The notes beneath the pieces are model-generated. The model made no database searches. It was not told the origin of the DNA and saw only the letters and a program-made list of their open reading frames with translations. Positions 54,124 through 62,088 of a stretch of 64,000 bases of DNA are shown here, piece after piece. The position numbers were made by a program, and so were the translations under genes. The stretch's first letter is position 1; each line of letters starts with the position of its first letter. The stretch lies in assembly GCF_029318635.1 (NCBI RefSeq), contig NZ_CP119676.1, positions 2,803,001-2,867,000 of the forward strand, written 5' to 3'. The stretch comes from Varunaivibrio sulfuroxidans. GTDB taxonomy: Bacteria; Pseudomonadota; Alphaproteobacteria; Rhodospirillales; Magnetovibrionaceae.

Positions 54124-55203
54124 TCAATCTTGCGCCAATTTTTGCGTGGAATTGTGCGCGGGAGCGTCGCCGGGAAGGTCTGCCGGGGGAAAAACCAGCG
54201 GAGGGAGGTCCTGCGCGCGGTGGCAGCGCACCAAAACCTCACCTGTGCCTTCGTCCGGTCTCAATGTTTGCGCCTCGTGGCAGCCCTTCGTGGCGAACGG
54301 GCAGCGTCCAAGGAAAAAACACCCGGAGGGCAATATCCGGTTGCTGGGCAGTTCCGAGGCGTCGATCGGGGCGTCGCTTTCGAGCGGGCGCATCATTCGC
54401 GGTACGGCGTCAAGCAACGCCCGGGTGTAAGGGTGGCGCGGCGCGGCGAGAACCGCTTCGCTTGACCCCAGTTCGACGATTTGACCGAGATACATCACCG
54501 CGACGCGTTTGGCGACGTGATGGATCACCGAAACGTCGTGGGAAATGAAAACATAGGTCAATCCCCGTTCGCGTTGCACCTGGAGCAGTAAATTTAGGAT
54601 TTGCGCCTGCACCGAAACGTCGAGCGCCGATGTCGGCTCGTCGAGGATGATCACCTCGGGATCGGGGGCGAGCGCGCGGGCGATGGCGATGCGTTGGCGT
54701 TGTCCGCCGGAAAATTCATGGGCGAAGCGGTCCAGGTGTTCGGGGCGCAGGCCGACACTTTGCGCCAACTGTCCGGCGCGCTCGCGCAGTTCGTCCTTGG
54801 ACATGCGCCTCTGGGCGCTAAGCGGTTCGGTGATAATGCGCCATACCCGCATGCGTGGGTCGAGGGAAGACTGGGGGTCTTGAAAAATCATCTGCATGCG
54901 CCGCGCGTCGGCGTGGGTGGCGGGACCTTTCAGCGTGCCGCCGCTCAGGGGAACCAGGCCGACCAGCGCTTGCGCCAGGGTGCTTTTGCCGCATCCGGAT
55001 TCGCCGACGATGCCGAGCGTCTCGCCGCGAAGGACATCCACCGTGACCCCATTGACGGCGTGAACGTACCCCTTGGGTCGTCCGCGCCAATCTTGGCCCA
55101 AGGGGAAGCAGACCTCGATCTCTCTCAGGGATAGGGCGACGTCCGGCGCGTCCGCCTCGTCGGGGGTTGGTGGGCGCGCGGTAGGGTCATCGGAAAACGT
55201 CAT
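54124..55203 (-). CDS. Oligopeptide/dipeptide ABC transporter, ATP-binding subunit (OppF/DppF-like)
   Basis: A 359-aa ATPase of the Opp/Dpp importer. Walker A GESGCGKST (about 64-72), signature FSGGQRQRIAIA, Walker B VIILDEPTSALD and the peptide-importer C-terminal extension with clustered cysteines (SGCFFLGRCPFATKGCHE), which binds an Fe-S cluster in some members. Its start overlaps the preceding OppD-like stop by 4 bp. It is the last gene of the transporter operon. Confidence 0.92.
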   Translation of the reverse strand: MTFSDDPTARPPTPDEADAPDVALSLREIEVCFPLGQDWRGRPKGYVHAVNGVTVDVLRGETLGIVGESGCGKSTLAQALVGLVPLSGGTLKGPATHADARRMQMIFQDPQSSLDPRMRVWRIITEPLSAQRRMSKDELRERAGQLAQSVGLRPEHLDRFAHEFSGGQRQRIAIARALAPDPEVIILDEPTSALDVSVQAQILNLLLQVQRERGLTYVFISHDVSVIHHVAKRVAVMYLGQIVELGSSEAVLAAPRHPYTRALLDAVPRMMRPLESDAPIDASELPSNRILPSGCFFLGRCPFATKGCHEAQTLRPDEGTGEVLVRCHRAQDLPPLVFPPADLPGDAPAHNSTQKLAQD

Positions 55204-56201
55204 GGCGCGGGCTCACCGTGTTGTTGGGTCAGCCAACAGGCGCTCAGGTGTGTGGCCGGAGGCGCGATCGCGCTCAGCGCGGGACGCCGGGCGCAGGCGG
55301 CGAAGGCGACATCGCAACGTTCCCGAAATAGGCATCCCGAAGGCGGTGTGACCAGATTGGGCAAACTGCCCGCGATGGCGCGCAGCGTCGCGCCGGGCGC
55401 CGCGCCTTGCGGCGTCGCGGCTAACAATGCCTGGGTGTAGGGATGTTTGGGCGAGGTGATGACGTCCCGGGTCGGGCCGCTTTCGATGACCTGGCCCGCG
55501 TACATGACGTAAACCCGGTCGCACAGTTGAGAAACCACCGCCATGTCGTGGGAAATCAGCAGCACCGCGACCCCACGTTCCTTGGCCTTGGCGCGCAGCA
55601 ACAAAAGAACCTGTTTTTGCACCGTCACGTCGAGCGCCGTGGTCGGCTCGTCGGCGATGATCAGGCTGGGTTCGCAGGAAAAGGCCATGGCGATCAGCAC
55701 CCGCTGGCGCATGCCGCCGGACAACGCGAAGGGATAGGCGTCGAGGACATGCTCGGGCTCGGAAATCCACATTTGCGACAGTAATGACAAGGCGAGCTTC
55801 CGCGCCGCGTCGTGGTCGAGATCCTGGTGGCGGCGAATCACCTGAATCATCTGCGCGCCGATCTTTTTCGTCGGGTTAAGGGCCGTCTGCGGTTCTTGAA
55901 AAATCATCGCTATTCGGCGCCCGCGGATGGCGGTCATGTCGCGTTCCGGGATCGCCTGCAAATCGCGCCCGATGATGCGCGCACTTCCCCCGGTGATCCG
56001 GTAACCGCCTTCGGGGAGCAGGCGCAGCGCCATCATCGCGGTGACCGACTTGCCGCAGCCCGATTCGCCGACGACGCCGACGATTTCTCCCTGGCCGACA
56101 TTCAAGGTGACGCCGTTGAGGGCCTGGATCGCGCCGCCGTAAATGGGGAATTCGAGCTTCAGGTCGTGAAAATCGACCAGGGGTTCGCCGGGCGCGGTCA
56201 T
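55200..56201 (-). CDS. Oligopeptide/dipeptide ABC transporter, ATP-binding subunit (OppD/DppD-like)
   Basis: The first of two ATPases of the importer, 333 aa. Walker A VGESGCGKSVTAM, signature LSGGMRQRVLIA, Walker B LIIADEPTTALD, H-loop LISHDMAV and the C-terminal oligopeptide extension with SGCLFRERCDVAFAAC. ATG 56201 has AAGGAACGG upstream and overlaps the permease stop by 4 bp, indicating translational coupling. The pair of ATPases implies a heterodimeric OppDF-type motor. Confidence 0.92.
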   Translation of the reverse strand: MTAPGEPLVDFHDLKLEFPIYGGAIQALNGVTLNVGQGEIVGVVGESGCGKSVTAMMALRLLPEGGYRITGGSARIIGRDLQAIPERDMTAIRGRRIAMIFQEPQTALNPTKKIGAQMIQVIRRHQDLDHDAARKLALSLLSQMWISEPEHVLDAYPFALSGGMRQRVLIAMAFSCEPSLIIADEPTTALDVTVQKQVLLLLRAKAKERGVAVLLISHDMAVVSQLCDRVYVMYAGQVIESGPTRDVITSPKHPYTQALLAATPQGAAPGATLRAIAGSLPNLVTPPSGCLFRERCDVAFAACARRPALSAIAPPATHLSACWLTQQHGEPAP

Positions 56202-57082
56202 TGCCGTTCCTTTTGTTTGGGATCGAGGATGTCGCGCAGGCCGTCGCCCAGCAAATTGAAACCCATGGCGGTGATCAGGATGGCGAAGCCGGGGAATCCC
56301 GAATACCACCATTGATCGAGGATGAAATTGCGCCCGGTGGCGACCATCGCCCCCCATTCGGCGGTCGGCTGCTGCGCCCCTAGGCCGATAAAACTGAGCG
56401 CCGAGGCCATCAAGATGGCGCCGCCCAGGTCCAACGTGCCTTGCACGATGATCGGGGATAGGGCGTTAGGGGCGATATGCCAGCGCAGGATGCGCCAGTT
56501 GCCGACGCCGAAGGTACGCGCCGCGCGGACGTAGTCCATCGACCTTAGGGACAAGGTCTGGCCGCGGGCGAGGCGGACGTAAAAGGGAATGCGCACGATG
56601 GCGATGGCGAGCATGGCGTTGAGCAGGCTCGGCCCCAATGCCGCGGCCAGCGCCATGATCAACACCAGCGAGGGAAACGACAAGAGAACATCCATCAGGC
56701 GCATGATCGCGGTGTCGGTCCAGCCGCCGATCATGGCGCTGAGGCCGCCCAGGGTGGAGCCCACGCCACCCGCGATGAGGACGACGAAAATACCGATGCT
56801 GACCGATTGGCGCGCCCCGTAAACGATGCGGCTGAAGATATCGCGCCCGACCTCGTCGGTGCCAAACCAATGCGCGCTTCCGGGGGGCTGCAGGCGCGCG
56901 CGCAGATTGATGGCGTAAGGGTCGTAGTGGGCGATCAGGGGGGCGAACACGGCGGCGGTCACGACACAAAGGATGATCGCCATCCCCACGGTCATCAACG
57001 GTCTTTGGCGCAGGCGGAAGGCGATGTAGCGCCCTTTCTCCAACGTCTTTGCGATTCGCGAGGGGGCGTGCGTGCGGATCAT
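56198..57082 (-). CDS. Oligopeptide/dipeptide ABC transporter permease (OppC/DppC-like)
   Basis: An inner-membrane permease of 294 aa. An N-terminal helix (about 32-52, VGMAIILCVVTAAVFAPL) and a soluble loop (HWFGTDEVGRDIFSRI, characteristic of DppC/OppC) precede the BPD_transp_1 helices. The ATPase-coupling EAA loop region is DYVRAARTFGVGNWRILRWHI. ATG 57082 overlaps the upstream permease stop (ATGA); a GTG at 57097 is an alternative. Confidence 0.92.
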   Translation of the reverse strand: MIRTHAPSRIAKTLEKGRYIAFRLRQRPLMTVGMAIILCVVTAAVFAPLIAHYDPYAINLRARLQPPGSAHWFGTDEVGRDIFSRIVYGARQSVSIGIFVVLIAGGVGSTLGGLSAMIGGWTDTAIMRLMDVLLSFPSLVLIMALAAALGPSLLNAMLAIAIVRIPFYVRLARGQTLSLRSMDYVRAARTFGVGNWRILRWHIAPNALSPIIVQGTLDLGGAILMASALSFIGLGAQQPTAEWGAMVATGRNFILDQWWYSGFPGFAILITAMGFNLLGDGLRDILDPKQKERQ

Positions 57083-58101
57083 GACGCGTCTCTCCACCGG
57101 ATGCGCGGATCGAGAACGAGGTAGAGCAGATCGACCGCCAAGTTAACCAAAACATAGGCGATCGAGACGACCACCGTGAACCCCATCACGGCGGGAAAGT
57201 CGAGCGCCTGGATCGATTTGACCACGTACGATCCCATGCCCGGCCAGGCGAAGACCGTTTCGGTCAACACCGCGCCATAAAGAAGATCGCCAAACGCCAG
57301 CCCAAGGACGGTCAGCGAGGGAATCAGTGCGTTGGGCAGGGCGTGGTTCAAAATGACCGTCCACCGGGCGAGGCCGCCGGCCCGCGCGGTGCGGACGTAA
57401 TCCTCGCCCATTGCGTCGAGCATCGAGGAGCGGATTTGTCGGGCGACGATGCCCAGGTGGACGAAGCCCAGGGTCAAGGCGGGCAGGGCGATATGGCGCA
57501 GGGCGCTTTCGAAGGCCGCCCCATTTCCCGTAAGCAGGGCGTCGATCAGGTAAAAGCCGGTGATGTGCTCCGGTGGCGCGAGGCCGGTGGCGATGCGTCC
57601 CGAACCGGGCAACCATCCCAATTTTCCATAAAACAGGGTAATGGCGCTTAGCCCCAGCCAGAAGGCGGGGGTGGATATGCCGGTCACCGCCAGGGTTCGG
57701 CTGATATGGTCGATCAGACGGTTCTTATGGACCGCCGACAGTACTCCCAGCGGCACCCCCAGGGCGGTGGCGAAGAGCAGGGCGACGACCCCAAGTTCGA
57801 GGGTGGCGGGGAAGAAAATTCGGATGTCGTCGAGGACCGGGCGGTGGGTGCGGATCGAGGTCCCCAGGTCGCCGTGGACCAAGGCCTCGGCGTATCTGAA
57901 ATATTGCGTGTACAGGGGAAGGTCGAGTCCCAGTTGGTGGCGCATGTGCGCGACGGTGGCGGCGTCCGCCCGCTCGCCGGCCATCAGGCGCGCGGGATCG
58001 CCCGGGATCATATGGGAGATGGCGAAGGTAATGACCGACACGCCGAAGACGACGAGGACGAGAAATCCTAGGCGCTTGCGAATAATGACGGTGATGGACA
58101 T
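57079..58101 (-). CDS. Oligopeptide/dipeptide ABC transporter permease (OppB/DppB-like)
   Basis: An inner-membrane permease of 340 aa with about six helices. N-terminal helix GFLVLVVFGVSVITFAISHM is followed by IPGDPARLMAGE, the DppB signature; the coupling loop is DYVRTARAGGLARWTVILNHA; the C-terminus DLLYLVLDPRIRWRDAS matches the family. It pairs with the DppC-like subunit to form the channel. ATG 58101 is the family start; the frame upstream is not homologous. Confidence 0.92.
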   Translation of the reverse strand: MSITVIIRKRLGFLVLVVFGVSVITFAISHMIPGDPARLMAGERADAATVAHMRHQLGLDLPLYTQYFRYAEALVHGDLGTSIRTHRPVLDDIRIFFPATLELGVVALLFATALGVPLGVLSAVHKNRLIDHISRTLAVTGISTPAFWLGLSAITLFYGKLGWLPGSGRIATGLAPPEHITGFYLIDALLTGNGAAFESALRHIALPALTLGFVHLGIVARQIRSSMLDAMGEDYVRTARAGGLARWTVILNHALPNALIPSLTVLGLAFGDLLYGAVLTETVFAWPGMGSYVVKSIQALDFPAVMGFTVVVSIAYVLVNLAVDLLYLVLDPRIRWRDAS

Positions 58102-58135
58102 GGGCGATCCGATCGTTGCGTATTGGAAAATCGTG

Positions 58136-58171
58136 CCCCCCCGGCGCGTCCTTGCGGCGCCGCCGGGGGGG
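58136..58171 (-). promoter_or_regulatory. Intra-operon stem-loop between binding-protein and permease genes
   Basis: An 11-bp inverted repeat CCCCCCCGGCG / CGCCGGGGGGG (58136-58146, 58161-58171) with a 14-nt loop lies between the substrate-binding protein gene and the first permease. It has no T-tract. Such elements commonly protect the binding-protein message from decay and raise its level relative to the membrane subunits. Confidence 0.6.
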
Positions 58172-58183
58172 GGGGAAGCGTGC

Positions 58184-59740
58184 TTACTTATGCATCGTGG
58201 CGATGTTGTAGATCTCGTCCAGCATCGGATTATAGACAAAGCCCTTAAGGTTCGTGCGCATGGCGACGCGGGCGTTTTTCTGGAAGAGGTAGACGTAGGC
58301 GGCGTCGGCGACGACGATTTTTTGCGCTTTTTGGTAGAGCGCCAAGCGGTCCGACTGCTTGGTGAGCGTCGCCGCTTTGCGGATCAATTTATCGACCTTG
58401 GGGTTGACGTAGAACGCGCGGTTGCCCGGCAGTCCTAGGCGGGCGGAATCGAACCAGTAGTTCATGTACATGTAGGGGTCCGAGAAATCAGGCGCCCAAT
58501 TGCCGATGGCGATGTCGAAATCGCCCTTGCCCAGGCGATCGCGCATGGTCGCGTAGGCCAGATTTTCCATATCGACCTTGATTCCGATGTCGGCGAGATT
58601 GGCCTGCACGGCGAGGCCGATCGGCTCCCAGTTGGGGTCTCGCGTGGCGTACAGATAGCCGAGCTTGCTCACGCTGACGCCGGATTTTTTCAGCAACGCC
58701 TTGGCCTTGGCGACATCATGGCTGAATTGATGGACCGTCTTGTCATGCCCCCACATGCCATCGGGAATGGGCCCGCGCATCTGTTCGGCTTGACCGGACA
58801 GGATACCGTCGATAATCCCCTTGTAGTCGATGGCGTAGGAGATCGCCTCGCGCACGTCGCGGTTGGCCAAGGCGCCCTTTTTGTTGTTCAGGTACAGGTA
58901 GGTCACGCTGAGGCTGGGATATTCGCCGACGCGCACGCCGGGGGTCTTTTGCAGAGCGTCGAGCTGGTCGTTGGGCAGGTTCTCGGCGATATCGATGTCG
59001 CCGCTCTCCAATTGCAGTCGCCGCGCCGAGGCTTCGCCGATCATTTTGAAAATCACCTTGGAAAACGCGGGCTTGGTTTCGCCGTAATAAGGATTGGGTT
59101 CGAGCACGATGTTTTGCCCTTTTTCCCAGCTGGCGACGCGATAGGCGCCGCTGCCCGCCGAATGCACCGACAGCCAGCCCTGCGCCCGGTCGCCGTTCTT
59201 GGCGTGCGCGGCGATTTTCGGGTTGACGATCGCCGCTCCGTCATTGGCCAGAGTATAGAGGAACGGAGCGAAGGGCTTGGACAGGGTGAACTTCACGGTG
59301 GTGTCGTTAGACGCATCGATCGAGACCAGCGAGGGAAAAGCGTCCGCCGGACCTTGCTTGATGGCGAGAAGCCGATCGAAGCTGAATTTCACGGCCTGGG
59401 CGGTGACCGGAGTCCCGTCATCGAATTTCTGCCCGCCACGCAGGGTGAACGTCCATACCAGGCCGTCCGGCGAAACCGTCCACGATTTGGCCAATTCGCC
59501 TTCCACCGTGGTCAATCCCTTGCCGTCCTTGGTTTGGTAGCGCACCAAACGTTGATATACCGGATAGGTCACCGTCCAGGCGTTGTTCGCCATGGTTACC
59601 GCCGGATCGAGGGTCCTCGGATCCTCGGCCTTACCGATCACCAAAACGTCGGAAGCCCCGTGGGCGACCGGGACGGCGAAAATTCCTCCCGTAAACAGCC
59701 ACAAGGCGCCCAGAAGCGCATATGCAGTCTTCGTTCTCAT
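58184..59740 (-). CDS. Peptide ABC transporter substrate-binding protein (SBP_bac_5)
   Basis: A periplasmic binding protein of 518 aa (signal peptide about 1-29, ending VAHGAS). The SBP_bac_5 pattern is clear: GKAEDPRTLDPAVTMANNAW, then GELAKSWTVSPDGLVWTFTL, FDDGTPVTAQAVKFSFDR and a C-terminal FDIAIGNWAPDFSDPYMYM. Cluster E families bind peptides, but also opines, nickel chelates and glycosides, so the ligand is unknown. GGAGGATACC precedes the ATG. It lies upstream of the four transporter subunits, behind the RpiR-type regulator. Confidence 0.92.
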   Translation of the reverse strand: MRTKTAYALLGALWLFTGGIFAVPVAHGASDVLVIGKAEDPRTLDPAVTMANNAWTVTYPVYQRLVRYQTKDGKGLTTVEGELAKSWTVSPDGLVWTFTLRGGQKFDDGTPVTAQAVKFSFDRLLAIKQGPADAFPSLVSIDASNDTTVKFTLSKPFAPFLYTLANDGAAIVNPKIAAHAKNGDRAQGWLSVHSAGSGAYRVASWEKGQNIVLEPNPYYGETKPAFSKVIFKMIGEASARRLQLESGDIDIAENLPNDQLDALQKTPGVRVGEYPSLSVTYLYLNNKKGALANRDVREAISYAIDYKGIIDGILSGQAEQMRGPIPDGMWGHDKTVHQFSHDVAKAKALLKKSGVSVSKLGYLYATRDPNWEPIGLAVQANLADIGIKVDMENLAYATMRDRLGKGDFDIAIGNWAPDFSDPYMYMNYWFDSARLGLPGNRAFYVNPKVDKLIRKAATLTKQSDRLALYQKAQKIVVADAAYVYLFQKNARVAMRTNLKGFVYNPMLDEIYNIATMHK

Positions 59741-59850
59741 GGTATCCTCCACTCGTTTTCATGGGCCGCGCCCATTGGATGTCGCGGTAACGCGTGCCGG
59801 GTGTTCCCGTCATTTTCTTTTTTTATGCCGTCGGAGACCTGCGCGGTCTC

Positions 59851-60756
59851 TCATTTTAAGTATTGTCCAAAGCGGTTTTGCGCCTCGGATAGGCTCTCCA
59901 TGCGTCGTGCCGCCGCTTCGCCCAGGGTGTCAACGACGTCGTGAATAAGTAGGTTCAGCAAAACCTGAATCGCCACCGTGGAACTGAAAAACAGGCCGAT
60001 GTTGGTCGCTACGGGAAGGACGTAGGGCGTGATGCCGGCCGCCCAATCGCAAAATTCATCGCAAACCACGATGACGTCCGCCCCCGCGTCTCGCGCCACG
60101 CGCGCCAATTCCGGGCCGTTGCGGCCATAACGGAAAATATCGATGATGATTAGGGTGTTTTTGACCGCGTCCCCCCCCGGTATGCCGGCATCCGGCACGT
60201 TGGCGCCCAGCACGTTGGCATACGTGCCGTTGACGCCGTCCAGGTGCTGAACGTTGGGGCGGACGTATTCCAGGTGCATGGCCAACCCGTCGGCGAGATG
60301 GCTGGTGGTCTGGAATCCGGCGGTGAAAAGATGGCGTCCATGGGCGACCATGTCGATAACACGCTTCCACATTGGTTCCGTGCGCAGGGTGTAGGCCTTT
60401 TTAATCGCGGTGCACTGCAACTCGTAATTGGCTTGACCGTCGAACGTTTTTCCCGCGGTCTCGCGGAACATCTCATAGCGTCTGCTGAACCGACTAACGG
60501 TGGGGCCGTGGGCTTCCCGGCGTAGCGCCCTCTTGGCCTCGGCGAGATTTTTGAACCCCAGTTTTTGGATGAAGCGGCTGACCGTCATCGGGCTGACCCC
60601 GGCTTGTGCGGCGAGGGACGCGCCGGTTCCGATCAATAGACTGTCGGGGCGCACCGAGAGATAATTCGCCAGAACTTTTTCAAGCCTGGTGAACCGCTCC
60701 GTCCGTCGGGCGATTTTTTCGGCCAAGGTCTCCGAGCCACGAGTGTCCCCGTCCAT
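59851..60756 (-). CDS. MurR/RpiR-family transcriptional regulator
   Basis: A 301-aa regulator. An N-terminal HTH_6 domain (about 12-90: LEKVLANYLSVRPDSLL, then AAQAGVSPMTVSRFIQKLGF) is followed by a C-terminal SIS domain (about 135-270: HLFTAGFQTTSHLADGLAMH) which in relatives binds phosphosugars. It precedes the peptide-type ABC importer by 110 bp on the same strand and is probably its local regulator. A sugar-sensing domain paired with a peptide-type transporter hints at a glycosylated or amino-sugar-linked ligand (inference). Confidence 0.88.
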   Translation of the reverse strand: MDGDTRGSETLAEKIARRTERFTRLEKVLANYLSVRPDSLLIGTGASLAAQAGVSPMTVSRFIQKLGFKNLAEAKRALRREAHGPTVSRFSRRYEMFRETAGKTFDGQANYELQCTAIKKAYTLRTEPMWKRVIDMVAHGRHLFTAGFQTTSHLADGLAMHLEYVRPNVQHLDGVNGTYANVLGANVPDAGIPGGDAVKNTLIIIDIFRYGRNGPELARVARDAGADVIVVCDEFCDWAAGITPYVLPVATNIGLFFSSTVAIQVLLNLLIHDVVDTLGEAAARRMESLSEAQNRFGQYLK

Positions 60757-61225
60757 CGTTGTGTTGCGCGCGCCCCTGTCTTTTGCGCGCGTCCCTGTTT
60801 TACCACGATTTTCTGCTTCGCAAGGCCCGGTTTTGTTCGCTCCAGGCTCCCTACGTAATTCTGCCTGCGTATTCTGTTTTGATGTGGCGGTCTTAAGGCG
60901 AATTTATCGTGGTGCGTTCCACCCCGGGTAGGATTTCATGTTAGGATGATATCTGTCAATAAAATTTGATATTTTTGTACCATTAAAGGCGCACCAAAAC
61001 AGATGTTCCAAAAAAGTTCGGCGTCAAATGGGGGATATCGGGGGCGTCGTTAGGCGGGGTGGTTCCATTTGGGTTGTGAAATTGGGGTAATTCCGGGGCG
61101 TTGCGTAATTTTCCACAATCAGGTGAGAGGACCCAAAAAATAGGTGATTGAGGATTGTCGGGGATATTCCCCCTTCCTCGATCGCTTTCGTCCTCATTTT
61201 GGGCATTTTTCGGGCATTTTTTTCT

Positions 61226-61247
61226 CTCCTGCGACAGGAGGTTTTTT
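61226..61247 (+). terminator. Orphan rightward intrinsic terminator
   Basis: CTCCTG-CGA-CAGGAG followed by G and six Ts is a compact intrinsic terminator. It reads rightward only; on the other strand the stem is followed by A residues. No annotated rightward gene lies upstream in this intergenic region, so it may end a small RNA or shield mraZ from read-through. Confidence 0.7.
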
Positions 61248-61440
61248 AGGGCGTGTTTTTGGCCTACGACAGGGCGGGGCGACAGGGCGGGCGTAAACAA
61301 GAACAAAGCAAGAACAATAACAAGTGCTGTTTTTAGAGTATCATCAAAAAAAACCGTAATTTCATAATGTTGTGAATAATGGAAATGCAGCGTTTGATGG
61401 TTTTATTCTTAATTTAGTTTTATTTTCACGATAAATTGTA

Positions 61441-61494
61441 ACCATTATGAACCATTGACGCCCATACTTACCCATGTTATCCCAAAATATCCCA
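61441..61494 (+). promoter_or_regulatory. MraZ operator: six 10-bp-phased repeats
   Basis: ACCA/CCCA tetramers begin at 61441, 61451, 61461, 61471, 61481 and 61491, exactly 10 bp apart. On the opposite strand they read TGGG (four) or TGGT (two). E. coli MraZ binds three TGGG-type repeats with a 10-bp period upstream of its own gene. A TTGACG (61455-61460) within the array could be a -35, so binding would block the promoter. Confidence 0.82.
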
Positions 61495-61575
61495 TCTCGT
61501 GTTCTGGGAAGAATTCCGTTGCGCGATAAAGATCGGCGCAGATGTGGTGGGATATAGAAAAGGTGGGGTTTCCCG

Positions 61576-62085
61576 ATGGCTCTGTTGGTCGGCAGGCACA
61601 TCAACAAGATCGATAAAAAGGGGCGGGTCTCGGTTCCCAAGGTTTTTCGCGCCGCCCTTACGGACAGTGGTTTTGCCGGAATTTACGCTTTTCCCTTTTT
61701 TAAGTTTCACGCCATCGAGGCGTGTGGCGAGCACTTCATGCAGCGCCTCAGCGATAGCTTGGACGATAATCTGGATCTTTTTTCCGATGACCAGGACGAT
61801 ATCGTCGCCATCACCCTGGAAAACGCCCACCAACTCGCCTTCGATCCGGAAGGGCGGATCACCCTGCCCGAGGAGTTGATGTCGTATGCGGGACTGTCCG
61901 ATCAGGCCTTGTTCGTAGGTCGGGGCGCGCGGTTTCGCATCTGGTCTCCGGGCGCTTACGAGGAAAATCGCGCCCAGGCTTTCGCGCGCGCGCGGGTGCG
62001 CGGGGCGACCGTCAAGTTGGGTCCCGCCGCCGCGTCGGGGGCAGGGTCCAACGTGATCAAACCCAACCTTTCGGAGGAGGACTGA
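61576..62085 (+). CDS. mraZ: Transcriptional regulator MraZ
   Basis: A 169-aa double SpoVT/AbrB-like DNA-binding protein that autoregulates the division/cell-wall cluster. The first repeat has INKIDKKGRVSVPKVFR and the second FDPEGRITLPEELMSYAGL, the family's paired D-x-x-GR-x-x-x-P motifs. A C-terminal Ala/Arg-rich tail follows. The gene starts behind the repeat operator (61441-61494) and ends 3 bp before rsmH. Confidence 0.97.
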   Translation: MALLVGRHINKIDKKGRVSVPKVFRAALTDSGFAGIYAFPFFKFHAIEACGEHFMQRLSDSLDDNLDLFSDDQDDIVAITLENAHQLAFDPEGRITLPEELMSYAGLSDQALFVGRGARFRIWSPGAYEENRAQAFARARVRGATVKLGPAAASGAGSNVIKPNLSEED

Positions 62086-62088
62086 GCC

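Larger units (their letters stand above)
60757..61575. other. 820-bp intergenic region before the mra/fts cluster
   Basis: No supported gene. In order: an AT-rich segment (60955-60995), probable promoter zone of the leftward regulator; a G-rich and repetitive segment (61025-61110); GGGGATATTCCCC (61160s); a rightward intrinsic terminator (61226-61247); tandem CGACAGGGCGGG units (61267-61290); an AT-rich tract (61320-61440); and the MraZ operator repeats (61441-61494). A short rightward frame (61155-61367) is not coding-like. Confidence 0.5.

Noticed and set aside
53929..54465. Rightward open frames over the parvulin and OppF-like genes
   Set aside because: They overlap two well-supported leftward genes and have no recognisable protein features.
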